Source: Lacimicrobium alkaliphilum (GTDB taxonomy: Bacteria; Pseudomonadota; Gammaproteobacteria; Enterobacterales; Alteromonadaceae). From it: 64,000 bases of DNA. Both the position numbers and the translations under genes were made by a program. Under the pieces are notes generated by a model. It worked only from the letters and a program-made list of their open reading frames with translations, did not search any database and was not told the origin of the DNA. Location of the stretch: assembly GCF_001466725.1 (NCBI RefSeq), contig NZ_CP013650.1:1178001-1242000 (forward strand), given 5' to 3'. Position 1 is the first letter of the stretch. Each line of letters begins with the position of its first letter. Below are positions 17,742 to 29,200 of the stretch, one piece after another.

Positions 17742-19091
17742 ATGTTAAGTTTCCTGTGGAGTTTATTGTTTTTTATTCTCGCCCTGGGGGTGCTGGTGGC
17801 AGTCCACGAATGGGGACATTTCTTTATAGCCAGGCGCTGTGGTGTTAAAGTACTGCGTTTTTCGATTGGCTTTGGCAAGCCACTATGGCGTCGCACCGAT
17901 AAAACCGGCACTGAGTTTGTGATTGCGGCGATCCCACTCGGCGGCTATGTAAAAATGCTGGACGAGCGGGTTGAACCGGTTCGCGATGAGGATTTACCCC
18001 GGGCCTTTAATCGCCAGAGCGTGGGGCGGCGTATTGCCATAGTGGCGGCGGGACCGATGGTGAACTTTATCTTTGCCGTATTTGCGCTGATGTGTATGTA
18101 TATGCTTGGCGTCGAGACCGTCAAACCTGTTGTGGGTAATGTACCAGCGCAGAGTATTGCGGCAGAGGCCGGTACCCGCAGTGGTATGCAGATTCTGCAG
18201 ATCGGTAGCCGGGAAACACCGGATTGGGAAGCGGTTAACCTGGAGCTGGTATCACATATCGGAAAATCTCGGCTGGAGATGATGGTCAGTGATCAGCAGC
18301 AGGGCAGACAACGGCTGGTTCTGGATATCAGCAACTGGCAGTTTGATCCTGACAAGGAGTCAGCCCTGCTCAGTCTGGGTCTGGAACCCTACAGGCCGGA
18401 TGCCACTACGGAGCTGGCATTTGTCGCTGAAGACTCGCCTGCACAGCAGGGAGGTTTGCAGGCAGGAGATAAAATACGGCAACTGAATGGAACTCCTGTG
18501 CAGAATTGGGTACAAATAGTGGATTTTATCAGTGCACGGCCTGATGAAAGCCTGACGTTGCAGGTAGAGCGACAAGGTGGTCTAAGTGACATACAGGTTC
18601 AGGCCGGGCGTCGGGAGATAAATGGTGAATCTCAGGGATATCTGGGGATCGTGCCCCGTTCTGAGCCCTGGCCGGATAGCTACCGGATAACCAGACAGTT
18701 TGGCCCGGTGGGCGCCCTGGTGGAAGGTGCCGATAAAACCTGGCGCTTAATGGTGCTCAGTGTTGAGATGATAGGCAAGCTGATTAGCGGAGATGTGTCA
18801 GTAAAAAATTTGAGTGGCCCTATCTCCATAGCTCAGGGAGCAGGTGTCAGTGCTGGTTATGGGTTGGTGTATTTTTTAAGCTTTCTGGCTTTGATCAGCG
18901 TTAACCTCGGTATTATTAATCTTTTACCCTTGCCGGTACTTGATGGTGGACACCTGCTTTACTATTTTATTGAACTTTTGACGGGCCGTCCTGTGCCTGA
19001 AGGGGTGCAGGAAGTCGGGTTTCGTATAGGTGGCGCACTGTTGTTGCTGTTAATGTCAGTAGCAATTTTTAATGATATCGCTCGCTTGTAG
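17742..19091 (+). CDS. rseP: Site-2 zinc protease RseP
   Basis: RseP cleaves the anti-sigma factor RseA within the inner membrane to release sigma-E, and clears signal peptide remnants. The 449-residue protein (E. coli 450) has the zinc motif HEWGH at residues 22-26 in the first membrane helix, two periplasmic PDZ domains between about 115 and 310 and the third zinc ligand in NLLPLPVLDGGHLLYYFIE. It starts at the base after dxr ends. Placement before bamA is conserved. Confidence 0.96.
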   Translation: MLSFLWSLLFFILALGVLVAVHEWGHFFIARRCGVKVLRFSIGFGKPLWRRTDKTGTEFVIAAIPLGGYVKMLDERVEPVRDEDLPRAFNRQSVGRRIAIVAAGPMVNFIFAVFALMCMYMLGVETVKPVVGNVPAQSIAAEAGTRSGMQILQIGSRETPDWEAVNLELVSHIGKSRLEMMVSDQQQGRQRLVLDISNWQFDPDKESALLSLGLEPYRPDATTELAFVAEDSPAQQGGLQAGDKIRQLNGTPVQNWVQIVDFISARPDESLTLQVERQGGLSDIQVQAGRREINGESQGYLGIVPRSEPWPDSYRITRQFGPVGALVEGADKTWRLMVLSVEMIGKLISGDVSVKNLSGPISIAQGAGVSAGYGLVYFLSFLALISVNLGIINLLPLPVLDGGHLLYYFIELLTGRPVPEGVQEVGFRIGGALLLLLMSVAIFNDIARL

Positions 19092-19147
19092 ACTAATAAC
19101 AATATGGGCTTTTCGCGAATCCCAGCAGTTTGGATGAATATTTTTTG

Positions 19148-21619
19148 ATGAAGTTGAAACAGTTAGTTGTTGCCGGATTGATGCTATCCGGAGCCTTTTT
19201 TGCGTCGGCAGAAAACGCCAGCGAATTCGTGGTGGAAGATATAAAAATTGAAGGTCTGCAGCGGGTAGCACTTGGTGCAGCCCTGACCTACCTGCCGGTT
19301 AATGTGGGTGATAAACTGAACTCCTTCCGGATATCTCAGTTGATTCGATCTCTTTATGATTCGACTCATTTCGAGAGTATCAAAGTGCTCAGAGATGGTG
19401 GCACTCTGGTTATACAGGTGCGTGAGCGGGCCACTATCAGCCGGATTAATTTTGAAGGTAATAAAGACATCAAGGACGAGCAGCTTCAGCAAAGTCTTGA
19501 AGAGAGCGATATCCGTGTCGGTGAGCCGCTGGACAAGACGGTACTGACCTCGATTGAGAATGGTCTGAAAGATTTCTATTACAGCATCGGTAAATACAAC
19601 GCCGATGTCAGCGCTATCGTGACGCCGTTGCCCCGTAACCGGGTTGACCTCAAATTGTTATTTGAAGAGGGTGATGCGGCCGATATCAAGCAGATCAACA
19701 TTGTCGGTAATGAAGTATTCAGCGATGCGGAACTGCTGGAACAAATCGAACTGCGCTTTGACACGCCCTGGTGGGACTTTTTATCAGAAACCCGTTATCA
19801 GAAACAAAAGCTGACGGGTGATATGGAAACGCTCGAGAGTTACTATAAAGACCGGGGGTATCTGCGCTATAGCCTGGACTCCACACAGGTGTCTATGACG
19901 CCGGATAAATCTGGTATCTATATCACTCTGAATATGGATGAGGGCGAGCAATATACTATCTCAGAGGTGGAGCTTATCGGTGATTTGCTTGGCCAGGAAG
20001 AAGCCATCAGCCGGATTCTGCCTCTCTCCGAAGGCAAAATGTATAACCTGGCGGAAGTCACTTACACAGAAGAGTTTCTCAGTAAGTACCTTGGGCGTTT
20101 CGGTTATGCTTTTCCCGAAGTGACCACCATCCCTGAAATTAATGATGAAGATAAGACCGTTAAGCTGACCTTGTCTGTGGATCCGGGTAAACGTATTTAT
20201 GTCAGACGCATCAATTTCAGTGGCAATGATGTCACTGCCGATGAAGTACTGCGCCGTGAAGTGAGACAGATGGAAGGTGCCTGGTTGTCGAATACGGCGC
20301 TCGAGACTTCCAAAGCCCGTATGTCAAGACTGACTTACATGGAAGAGGTCGACTTTGAAACGGTGCGCCTGCCCGGTGAAGAAGACAAGGTGGATGTGAA
20401 CTTCAAGGTCAAGGAGCAGCCGTCCGGTTCCTTCAATGCCGGTATCGGTTACGGCGATCGCACTAAACTCAGTCTGCAGGCCGGTATTCAGCAGGATAAC
20501 TTCCTCGGCACAGGCAAAAGACTGGGTCTTAATCTGAATACGGTTTCTTACCAGCAAAGCGCGACCATTTCCTACACGGATCCCTACTTTACCATTGATG
20601 GTATCAGCCTCGGTGGCACCCTGTTTTATTCAGAATTCGATGCCGGTAACGCCAACCTGGTGCAGTACAATAATAAATCCTGGGGTTTAGGCGCTAATTT
20701 CGGTTATCCGGTGGATGAATATAACCGTCTGAATTTCGGCGTAACCTACAAATATAACAAGATCTCGCAACTGCAAACCTATGATCAAATCAGAAATTTT
20801 TATGACATGTTTGCCGACCCTAACGATCCGGATGCCGGCATCCAGTTTAATACCTATGAATTCAGTGCAGGATGGAGCCGCAGTACACTGAACCGTGGTG
20901 TGTTCCCGACAGCAGGTTCATCTCAGCGGGCAACGGCAAAGATTACTGCCCCCTTTTCTGATGTGGACTACTTCAAGATTAATTTTGATACCAAGTTCTA
21001 CTTCCCATTGTCGAGAGACCAGCGCTGGTCGTTCCTGGCAAGATTGGAAGCGGGCTACGGTAACGGCTACGGTGACCTGGACGGCAACGATCAGATTTTG
21101 CCATTCTGGGATAATTTCAGGGCTGGCGGTAGTGATTCACTGCGTGGTTTCGAAAATAATACGGTAGGACCAAGACCCATTTATCGCCGCCCCAGTACTA
21201 TTACCGCCCCTGATGGCAGTCAGATTCCGCTTGGCCCTAATGCTGATACCATAACCGATACCACCAGACTGCGTGCCATTGGTGGTAATGCCATGGTGCT
21301 CGGAGGCGTGGAATTAATTGTACCCACACCATTTCTGGATGAAGAGCTGGATAATTCTGTGCGTACCAGTCTGTTTGTGGACGTAGGGAATGTATGGGAC
21401 ACTGAATTCAGAGTAGAAAATTATGATGGACTGGCGGAATCGGAACGCAACAAGATTGCCGATTATTCCGATATCGGTCGTTTCCGCGCCTCTGCGGGCC
21501 TGTCGGTGCAGTGGCTGTCTCCCATGGGGCCGATGATTTTCAGCTTTTCCCGTATCCTCAAAGAAGAAGATGGTGATGAAAGTCGCTTCTTCTCCTTTAA
21601 TATCGGGCAGACATTCTAA
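19148..21619 (+). CDS. bamA: Outer membrane protein assembly factor BamA
   Basis: BamA is the essential beta-barrel insertase of the outer membrane. The ATG at 19148 starts a classical signal peptide (MKLKQLVVAGLMLSGAFFASA, cleaved before ENASEF); an in-frame TTG at 19130 would add six residues. Five POTRA domains span about residues 22-420 and the Omp85 barrel fills the rest, ending in the C-terminal Phe. Barrel hallmarks visible are GNGYGD and WDNFRAGGSDSLRGFENNTVGPR. The 823-residue length is usual. Confidence 0.96.
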   Translation: MKLKQLVVAGLMLSGAFFASAENASEFVVEDIKIEGLQRVALGAALTYLPVNVGDKLNSFRISQLIRSLYDSTHFESIKVLRDGGTLVIQVRERATISRINFEGNKDIKDEQLQQSLEESDIRVGEPLDKTVLTSIENGLKDFYYSIGKYNADVSAIVTPLPRNRVDLKLLFEEGDAADIKQINIVGNEVFSDAELLEQIELRFDTPWWDFLSETRYQKQKLTGDMETLESYYKDRGYLRYSLDSTQVSMTPDKSGIYITLNMDEGEQYTISEVELIGDLLGQEEAISRILPLSEGKMYNLAEVTYTEEFLSKYLGRFGYAFPEVTTIPEINDEDKTVKLTLSVDPGKRIYVRRINFSGNDVTADEVLRREVRQMEGAWLSNTALETSKARMSRLTYMEEVDFETVRLPGEEDKVDVNFKVKEQPSGSFNAGIGYGDRTKLSLQAGIQQDNFLGTGKRLGLNLNTVSYQQSATISYTDPYFTIDGISLGGTLFYSEFDAGNANLVQYNNKSWGLGANFGYPVDEYNRLNFGVTYKYNKISQLQTYDQIRNFYDMFADPNDPDAGIQFNTYEFSAGWSRSTLNRGVFPTAGSSQRATAKITAPFSDVDYFKINFDTKFYFPLSRDQRWSFLARLEAGYGNGYGDLDGNDQILPFWDNFRAGGSDSLRGFENNTVGPRPIYRRPSTITAPDGSQIPLGPNADTITDTTRLRAIGGNAMVLGGVELIVPTPFLDEELDNSVRTSLFVDVGNVWDTEFRVENYDGLAESERNKIADYSDIGRFRASAGLSVQWLSPMGPMIFSFSRILKEEDGDESRFFSFNIGQTF

Positions 21620-21664
21620 TAAAATAGGCCTGCTTACAGGCTCAGTATAAATAAGGAGAGTATT

Positions 21665-22180
21665 TTGAATAAATTCAACAAAGGTGTTTTAGCTGCAGCG
21701 GTACTTGGTAGCTCTATGCTCAGTTCAGCAGCCATGGCGGCGCAGAAAATCGGTGTGGTGAATGTTCAGGGCATTTTTCAGTCTTTGCCTCAGGCGGCAG
21801 TGATCCAGGAAAACATCCGTAATGAATTCAAGGACCAGATCGAAGAGATCGGTCGCATGGAAAAAGACATCAAGTACTACATGGAAAAACGCGAGCGTGA
21901 TGCCGCCACGATGAGTGATGCCGAGCGCAAAGAGCTGGAAGACAAGCTGATTTCACTGCGTGATGAATACGCCGGCAAGACGCAGCCCCTGCAACAGCAG
22001 ATCCAGACCCGTCAGGGTGAAGAGCGCGACAAATTGCTTGGCCTGATCAAACAAGCGATCGATGGTATTGCTGAGAAAGAAAACTATGATCTGGTACTGA
22101 ACTCTAATGCCGTTGCTTATATGGCTGAAGCCAACAATCTGTCACAGCAAGTGGTGGATCAGGTCAGTAAAATCAAATAA
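21665..22180 (+). CDS. skp: Periplasmic chaperone Skp (OmpH)
   Basis: Skp holds unfolded outer membrane proteins in the periplasm for BamA. The 171-residue product begins with a signal peptide (MNKFNKGVLAAAVLGSSMLSSAAMA, then AQKIGVVNVQGIF) and has a long charged helical arm (about 60-130) typical of the trimeric jellyfish fold. The start is TTG behind a strong ribosome site (AAGGAGAG). The bamA-skp-lpxD order is conserved. Confidence 0.95.
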   Translation: MNKFNKGVLAAAVLGSSMLSSAAMAAQKIGVVNVQGIFQSLPQAAVIQENIRNEFKDQIEEIGRMEKDIKYYMEKRERDAATMSDAERKELEDKLISLRDEYAGKTQPLQQQIQTRQGEERDKLLGLIKQAIDGIAEKENYDLVLNSNAVAYMAEANNLSQQVVDQVSKIK

Positions 22181-22196
22181 CAGGCCGATTTGGTAG

Positions 22197-23243
22197 ATGA
22201 AAACCTACAGCCTCAGTCAACTGGCTGAGTACCTTGGCGCCGAAGTCCGGGGCGATGGCGATGTGAAGATTCACGCCGTCTCAACCCTGGCCAGGGCGGG
22301 CAAAGGTCAGATTTCCTTTTTATCCAATAGCAAGTATCGTAGCCAGCTCAGAGACACGAAGGCTGATGCTGTGATCGTGCAGCCAGACGACCTGGAGTTC
22401 TGTCCTGTTAATGCGCTGGTGATGAAAAACCCCTACGTGGGCTTTGCCAGACTGGCGCAATTGATGGACACAACACCGGCGGCGGCAGAGCTGGTATCAC
22501 CTCACGCGGTGATGGCGGCAGATGTCGAGCTGGGCCGGGGAGTCGGGATTGGCGCCAATGCAGTGATTGAATCCGGGGTCAAGCTTGGTGACGGTGTGCA
22601 AATTGGCGCAGGTTGTGTCATTGGTAAAAACGTGACCATTGGTGCCGGTACTAAACTCTGGGCTAATGTGACCCTTTATCACGATGTACAGATCGGTCGT
22701 GATTGCCTGATCCAGTCCGCTGCGGTGATTGGTGCAGATGGCTTCGGGTATGCCAATGATAATGGCCAGTGGGTTAAGATCCCCCAGCTTGGCCGTGTCA
22801 TTATCGGTGACCGGGTCGAGATTGGTGCCAGTACCACAATAGACAGAGGCGCACTGGATGATACCTGCCTGGCTGATGGTGTGATCATCGATAACCAGTG
22901 CCAGATAGCGCACAATGTGGTTATAGGTGAAAACACGGCGATAGCCGGTTGCACTGTAGTGGGAGGCAGCACCCGTATTGGTCGCAACTGTACCATAGGG
23001 GGGCTGAGCGCCATTACCGGCCATGTTGAAATAGCCGATAATGTGCACTTTACCGGTATGAGCATGGTGACTAAGGGGGTCAGTCAGGCCGGGGCCTACT
23101 CATCGGGCTTACCGTCCCAGCCAAGCCGCGAGTGGCGTAAAGCCGTGGCGAATGTGCGCAGTCTTGAGCGGCTCAGCCAACGTGTCAGAAAACTGGAAAA
23201 ACATTATTCAGAGCACGACAGTGCTGACAAAGGAGACAGGTAG
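22197..23243 (+). CDS. lpxD: UDP-3-O-(3-hydroxyacyl)glucosamine N-acyltransferase
   Basis: LpxD adds the second hydroxyacyl chain in lipid A synthesis. The 348-residue protein has an N-terminal uridine-binding domain (LAEYLGAEVRGDGD---HAVSTLA), a hexapeptide-repeat left-handed beta helix from about 110 to 300 with the catalytic His in CQIAHNVVIGENTAIAGC, and a C-terminal helix. It stops directly before the TTG start of fabZ. Confidence 0.96.
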   Translation: MKTYSLSQLAEYLGAEVRGDGDVKIHAVSTLARAGKGQISFLSNSKYRSQLRDTKADAVIVQPDDLEFCPVNALVMKNPYVGFARLAQLMDTTPAAAELVSPHAVMAADVELGRGVGIGANAVIESGVKLGDGVQIGAGCVIGKNVTIGAGTKLWANVTLYHDVQIGRDCLIQSAAVIGADGFGYANDNGQWVKIPQLGRVIIGDRVEIGASTTIDRGALDDTCLADGVIIDNQCQIAHNVVIGENTAIAGCTVVGGSTRIGRNCTIGGLSAITGHVEIADNVHFTGMSMVTKGVSQAGAYSSGLPSQPSREWRKAVANVRSLERLSQRVRKLEKHYSEHDSADKGDR

Positions 23244-23690
23244 TTGGCTAACGAGTTAAAGCGCATCGACATCGAAGAGATCATGGAGCTATTGCCCCAT
23301 CGTTATCCTTTCTTGCTGATAGACAGGGTGACAGATTATGAGCTGGGTGTTTCCATCAAGGCCTATAAGAATATTTCATTTAATGAACCCTGTTTTACCG
23401 GGCATTTCCCGGGTAAGCCTATTTTCCCCGGCGTGATGATTCTGGAAGCCATGGCACAGGCAGCGGGGATACTCGGCTTTAAAACTGCGGGAAATACCGA
23501 TGAGCTGTATCTGTATGCCGGCATTGATAAGGCTCGTTTCAAGCGTCCGGTGGTGCCCGGTGACAGACTTGAGTTCGATGTGGTGCTGATCAAAGAAAAA
23601 CGGGGAATCTGGAAGTTTTCCGGTGTTGCCAGTGTGGATGGTGAGGAGGCCTGTAGTGCCGAATTCATGTGTGCAATGAGGAAGATGTAA
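23244..23690 (+). CDS. fabZ: 3-hydroxyacyl-ACP dehydratase FabZ
   Basis: FabZ dehydrates 3-hydroxyacyl-ACP in fatty acid elongation. The 148-residue hot-dog protein has [14 protein letters not shown] and the catalytic His/Glu segment [26 protein letters not shown]. The start is TTG with an AAGGAGACAGG ribosome site inside the end of lpxD. Sharing an operon with lpxD/lpxA balances phospholipid and lipid A use of hydroxyacyl-ACP. Confidence 0.96.
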   Translation: MANELKRIDIEEIMELLPHRYPFLLIDRVTDYELGVSIKAYKNISFNEPCFTGHFPGKPIFPGVMILEAMAQAAGILGFKTAGNTDELYLYAGIDKARFKRPVVPGDRLEFDVVLIKEKRGIWKFSGVASVDGEEACSAEFMCAMRKM

Positions 23691-23694
23691 TAAG

Positions 23695-24465
23695 GTGATT
23701 CACCAGACAGCCCTAATAGATCCTGCCGCCACCCTGGGCAGCAACGTAAAAGTTGGTGCTTATACCGTGATTGGTGCAGATGTAGAGATTGGTGACAACA
23801 CGGTGATCGAGTCCCATGTGGTGCTCAAGGGGCCGAGCCGTATTGGCAAAGACAATCATTTTTATCAGTTCTGTTCCATCGGTGAAGACTGCCAGGATCT
23901 CAAATATGCCGGTGAGCCGACAAGGCTGGAAATTGGTGATGGCAATACCTTCAGAGAATGTGTCACGGTGCACCGGGGCACGGTTCAGGACAATTCATTA
24001 ACCCGCATAGGTAACAACAATCTGCTGATGGCCTATGTGCATCTTGCCCATGATTGCATGGTAGGTAGCAATAATATCTTTGCTAACAATGCCAGCGTTG
24101 CCGGCCATGTACATGTTGGTGACTGGGCCATCTTAGGTGGCATGTCAGGAGTGCACCAGTTTTGTCATGTGGGATCTCATAGCTTCTGTGCCGCAGGGAC
24201 CATACTGCTGCGTGATTTACCCCCTTATGTAATGGTTGGTGGTAAAGGGGCCAGTCCTCATGGTATTAACGCCGAAGGCCTGCGTCGTCGTGGCTATTCA
24301 AAAGAAGCCATATTGCAGATCCGCCGTGCTTATAAGGTGCTTTATCGCAGTGGTAAAACCACCGAAGAGGCATTGCGTGAACTGCGTGAGATGGCAAAAC
24401 GGGCACCAGAACTGGAAATGTTGGTGGACTTTATCGCTAACTCATCCAGAGGCATCGTCCGCTAG
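23695..24465 (+). CDS. lpxA: UDP-N-acetylglucosamine acyltransferase
   Basis: LpxA performs the first acylation of lipid A synthesis. The 256-residue protein (E. coli 262) consists of hexapeptide repeats with the catalytic His in MAYVHLAHDCMVGSNNIFANNASVAGHVHVGD, then a helical C-terminal region (GINAEGLRRRGYS---ILQIRRAYK). The start is GTG (GTG ATT CAC). It lies 4 bp after fabZ. Confidence 0.96.
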   Translation: MIHQTALIDPAATLGSNVKVGAYTVIGADVEIGDNTVIESHVVLKGPSRIGKDNHFYQFCSIGEDCQDLKYAGEPTRLEIGDGNTFRECVTVHRGTVQDNSLTRIGNNNLLMAYVHLAHDCMVGSNNIFANNASVAGHVHVGDWAILGGMSGVHQFCHVGSHSFCAAGTILLRDLPPYVMVGGKGASPHGINAEGLRRRGYSKEAILQIRRAYKVLYRSGKTTEEALRELREMAKRAPELEMLVDFIANSSRGIVR

Positions 24466-24470
24466 TTTCT

Positions 24471-25631
24471 ATGACAACCTCAGTAACCCGAATTGGTCTT
24501 GTCGCCGGAGAAGCCTCCGGCGATATTTTAGGTGCCGGCCTGATTCAGGCCCTTAAAAAAAGGCTGCCTGAAGCCGAGTTTGTTGGTATTGCGGGACCAC
24601 AGATGCAGCAGCAAGGCTGCCGGACGCTTTTCGATATGGAAGAGTTATCGGTAATGGGCCTGATCGAAGTACTTTCGAGAATACGTCGGTTGCTGGCCGT
24701 GCGACGTTCCCTGGTTGAACATTTTACTGTTAACCCGCCCGATGTATTTGTGGGCATTGATGCTCCGGACTTTAATCTGGGCCTGGAAGAAAAGCTCAAG
24801 CAGCAGGGCATACCCACAGTGCACTACGTCAGCCCCACAGTGTGGGCCTGGCGGGAAAAACGTATTGTGAAAATAGCCCGGGCCACCAACATGGTGCTCA
24901 GCCTGCTGCCGTTTGAAAAGATCTTTTATGATCGCCATCAGGTGCCCTGTACTTTTGTCGGCCATACCCTTGCCGATGCTATTCCGCTGAAGCCGGATCA
25001 GCGGGCGGCCAGGCATGAGCTGGGACTGGACGATAATGATAAAGTACTGGCAGTGTTACCGGGCAGTCGTGGTGGTGAAGTACAACGCTTGCTGCCGCCC
25101 TTCTTGCAGACGGTTTCATTATTACAACAAAAAATACCCGGGCTAAAGGTGCTGATCCCCGCCGCCAATGACAGACGCAGGGAGCAGATTCTAGCCGGTC
25201 TTGAGGACTGTTCTGCAAAGCCGGATGTCAGGGTGCTGGATGGTCAGTCCCGCCAGGTTATGATAGCTGCAGATGCGGTTTTACTGGCTTCCGGGACGGC
25301 CTCATTAGAAGCCATGTTGTGCAAAAAGCCGATGCTGGTGGCGTATAAATTTAACTGGCTGACTTACCAGATGGGTAAACGTATGTATAAACCGGAGTGG
25401 TTTTCACTGCCAAATCTGCTGGCCAATGAAGAGTTGGTACCTGAGCTGGTTCAGCATCAGGTGGTGCCACAGACCATGGCTGAGAAATTACAACCTATGC
25501 TGGAAAATGGCTCCCCGGAACTGATTTGCCGCTTTGAACAATTGCATCAGCAGTTGAAGATTGGCGCCGATGAGCGGGCTGCCGAGGCCATTATAAGGTT
25601 GTTAAATGCGAACGAACATGCAGCAATATAA
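24471..25631 (+). CDS. lpxB: Lipid-A-disaccharide synthase
   Basis: LpxB joins UDP-2,3-diacylglucosamine with lipid X. The 386-residue GT19-family enzyme shows [19 protein letters not shown] at the N-terminus, [33 protein letters not shown] and [21 protein letters not shown]. It overlaps rnhB by about 26 bp. Confidence 0.96.
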   Translation: MTTSVTRIGLVAGEASGDILGAGLIQALKKRLPEAEFVGIAGPQMQQQGCRTLFDMEELSVMGLIEVLSRIRRLLAVRRSLVEHFTVNPPDVFVGIDAPDFNLGLEEKLKQQGIPTVHYVSPTVWAWREKRIVKIARATNMVLSLLPFEKIFYDRHQVPCTFVGHTLADAIPLKPDQRAARHELGLDDNDKVLAVLPGSRGGEVQRLLPPFLQTVSLLQQKIPGLKVLIPAANDRRREQILAGLEDCSAKPDVRVLDGQSRQVMIAADAVLLASGTASLEAMLCKKPMLVAYKFNWLTYQMGKRMYKPEWFSLPNLLANEELVPELVQHQVVPQTMAEKLQPMLENGSPELICRFEQLHQQLKIGADERAAEAIIRLLNANEHAAI

Positions 25632-26214
25632 ACTTATTGCCGGTGTGGATGAAGTGGGCCGGGGCCCTCTGGTGGGCGATGTGGTGACGGCTGCGGTTAT
25701 TCTCGATCCCAGACACCCCATTCAGGGGCTGACAGATTCCAAGGCCCTGAGCGAGAAGAAGCGTCAGCATTTTTATGCACTTATCAAAGAAAAAGCACTG
25801 TGTTGGGCCATCGGCAGAGCGAGCCCGGCAGAGATCGACAGCCTGAATATACTGCATGCCACTATGCTGGCCATGGAGCGGGCGGTAGAGGGGCTGTTTA
25901 TTCAGCCTGAACACGTGATGGTAGATGGCAACCGCTGCCCCAACTGGCGCTACTCCAGTGAAGCGGTGGTAAAAGGTGACGGTCTTATTCCAGCCATATC
26001 GGCGGCGTCAATTCTTGCCAAAGTCACCAGAGATACGGAGATGGCCGAGCTGGCCAGGCGTTATCCTGAATATGGATTCGAACGTCACAAGGGCTACCCC
26101 ACCCCGGCGCATCTTCAGAGTCTGACCGAACTCGGCCCGATTTCACAGCACCGACTCAGTTTTAAACCCGTGCAGCGTGCTCTGCAACAACAGCAGGACA
26201 GTACCGATGGCTGA
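25606..26214 (+). CDS. rnhB: Ribonuclease HII
   Basis: RNase HII removes ribonucleotides misincorporated in DNA. The 202-residue protein has the catalytic DEDD set, with the first two acids in [21 protein letters not shown], another Asp in VMVDGN and one in SILAKVTRD. The listed ATG overlaps lpxB; a second ATG at 25618 (MQQYKLIAG) is an equally plausible start. The lpxB-rnhB-dnaE order is conserved. Confidence 0.93.
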   Translation: MRTNMQQYKLIAGVDEVGRGPLVGDVVTAAVILDPRHPIQGLTDSKALSEKKRQHFYALIKEKALCWAIGRASPAEIDSLNILHATMLAMERAVEGLFIQPEHVMVDGNRCPNWRYSSEAVVKGDGLIPAISAASILAKVTRDTEMAELARRYPEYGFERHKGYPTPAHLQSLTELGPISQHRLSFKPVQRALQQQQDSTDG

Positions 26215-29200
26215 ACCGGATTTCGTACACCTGCGGGTGCACAGCGACTTTTCGATGATGGATGGCCTGAATAAAACCGGGCCGATTCTGGATAAGGTCA
26301 GGGCGCTTAACATGCCGGCGGTAGCGATAACCGATCAGATGAATCTCTGCGGCCTGGTACGTTTTTATGACAAGGCCCATAGTCTGGGCATTAAACCCAT
26401 TATCGGTGCCGATTTCTGGATTCAGAGTGACGCACTGGGCGAACAGATTTATCGTCTTACCCTGCTGGCGAAGAATAATCAGGGCTATCAGAATATTACC
26501 CAGCTTATTTCCCGGGCTTATTTGCGCGGGCATATTCAGGAACGCCCGGTTATTGATCAGAGCTGGCTGGCAGAACATGCTGAGGGCATTATTCTGCTCA
26601 GTGGCGCCATGCAGGGCGATCTGGGCATCGCCCTGAGCAAAGGCAATGGGGAGTTGGCAGAGGACATAGTGGCTTTTTACCAGCGCCATTTTGCCGGACA
26701 TTATTATCTGGAGCTGATGCGCACCGGCCGCCCCGGTGAAGAAGATTATCTGCATCGGGCGGTGGACATTGCCAGGCAACATCAGTTACCTGTGGTGGCG
26801 ACCAATGAAGTGTGTTTTCTGGAGGCCCGGCACTTCGATGCCCATGAGATTCGGGTGGCTATTCATGATGGTTACACCCTGGACGATAAACGCCGGCCAA
26901 AACGTTATAGCGCGGAGCAGTATCTTCGCAGCAGTGAAGAGATGGCTCAGCTGTTTGCCGATATTCCCGAAGCCCTGCAAAACAGCGTAGAGATCGCCAG
27001 GCGCTGCAATGTGACGGTGCGTCTGGGCGAATACTTTCTGCCCAAATTTCCTACCGGTGACATGACCGATGAAGACTTCCTGGTGATGAAGTCTGAGCAG
27101 GGGCTGGAAGAGCGGCTGGCATTTTTATTTCCCGATTCGCAGGAGCGTCAGGCCAAACGTGGCGAATATGATGAGCGGCTGAAGATAGAACTGCAGGTCA
27201 TCAACCAGATGGGTTTTCCCGGTTACTTTCTGATCGTGATGGAATTTATTCAATGGAGTAAAGATAACGGTATTCCGGTGGGACCGGGGAGAGGCTCAGG
27301 TGCCGGTTCTCTGGTGGCCTATGCGCTGAAAATTACCGACCTTGACCCGCTGGAGTTTGACCTGCTGTTCGAACGTTTTCTTAATCCTGAACGGGTATCC
27401 ATGCCGGATTTTGATGTGGATTTCTGCATGGACCGGCGGGATGAAGTGATCGATCACGTGGCGGATCTTTATGGTCGCGAAGCGGTCTCTCAGATTATCA
27501 CCTTCGGCACCATGGCGGCCAAGGCCGTGGTGCGCGATGTGGGCAGGGTGCTTGGACACCCCTATGGGTTTGTCGACAGGATTTCCAAGCTGATCCCCGG
27601 CGACCCCGGTATGACCCTGTCCAAAGCCTTTGAGGTAGAACCCCGTCTGCCGGAAACCTATGCTCAGGACGAAGAGGTTCGGGATCTTATCGATATGGCC
27701 CGCATCCTTGAGGGGGTCACCCGTAATGCCGGTAAACACGCCGGTGGCGTGGTGATTGCGCCGACTAAAATCACTGACTTTTCACCTTTATATTGTGACG
27801 AGCATGGTCAGTATCCGGTTACCCAGTTTGACAAAAACGATGTGGAAACGGCCGGGCTGGTTAAGTTCGACTTTCTGGGACTGCGCACCCTGACCATTAT
27901 CCAGTGGGCGCTGGATATGATCAAAAGCGGTCAGGGCAAAGACATTGATATCACCGCTATTCCTCTTATAGATTCCCCCAGTTTCAAACTGTTGCAGAAT
28001 GCCGAGACCACGGCGGTGTTTCAGCTTGAATCCAGGGGCATGAAGGATCTGATCAAGCGCCTGCGCCCGGACAGTTTTGAAGACATTATCGCCCTGGTGG
28101 CGCTATTTCGGCCCGGGCCGCTGCAATCTGGCATGGTGGACAACTTTATCGACCGTAAACATGGTCGCGAAGAAATTTCCTATCCCGATGCGCAGTATCA
28201 GCATGAATGCCTGCAGGAAATTCTTGAACCCACCTACGGTATTATTCTGTACCAGGAGCAGGTGATGCAGATCGCTCAGGTGATGGCCGGTTATAGCCTT
28301 GGCGAAGCCGACCTGCTGCGCCGGGCAATGGGTAAGAAAAAGCCCGAGGAGATGGCCAAACAACGGGAAGTGTTCAGAACCGGAGCGGCGAAAAACAATA
28401 TTGATCCTGATCTGGCGATGAAGATCTTCGATCTGGTGGAGAAATTTGCCGGCTATGGATTCAACAAGTCCCATTCGGCCGCCTATGCACTGGTGTCTTA
28501 CCAGACGCTGTGGCTGAAAACCCATTATCCGGCCGAGTTTATGGCGGCGGTGATGTCGGCGGACATGGACAATACCGATAAAATCGTCACCCTGGTGGAT
28601 GAATGTCAGCGTATGGGGCTGACAGTATTGCCCCCGGATGTGAATACCGGTCAGTATAAATTTTCGGTTAACGGCCAGGGGCAGATTGTTTACGGTATTG
28701 GCGCTATCAAGGGAGTGGGTGAAGGCCCCATTGATGCCATTATCGAAGCCAGAGCCAAAGACGGCGGCTTCAGTGACCTGTTTGACTTCTGTGCGCGGCT
28801 GAACCTTAAACGCATCAATAAAAGGGTACTGGAAAAGCTGGTGCTGGCCGGTGCCATGGATAACCTTGGCCCCCACCGCGCCTCTTTGATGGCCAGTTTA
28901 CCGGAGGCTATCGCCGCCGCCGATCAGCATGCCAGGGCTCAGTCCTTTGGTCAGGAAGACATGTTTGGTCTGCTGAATACCGAGCCTGAGCAGGTACAAC
29001 AAGCCTTTGCCGATGTACCTCAGTGGCAGGAAAAAGTCTGGCTGGATGGCGAGCGCGAGACGCTGGGGCTGTATCTTACCGGCCACCCCATCAATCAGTA
29101 TCAGCAGGAAATCCGTCACTACAGCCATGGCCGTCTGGTGGATATCAAGCCCACCGGCAGGGAGGGCAGTGCCACTGTCGTGGGGCTGGTGATCGACATG

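Noticed and set aside
24498..24520. GC-rich hairpin at the start of lpxB as a riboswitch
   Set aside because: The inverted repeat (GCCGGAG...CTCCGGC) is explained by the conserved codons for AGEASGD.
28103..28876. 257-codon minus-strand open frame within dnaE
   Set aside because: It is antisense to a strongly conserved gene, has no ribosome site or recognisable domain, and reflects codon bias of the coding strand.
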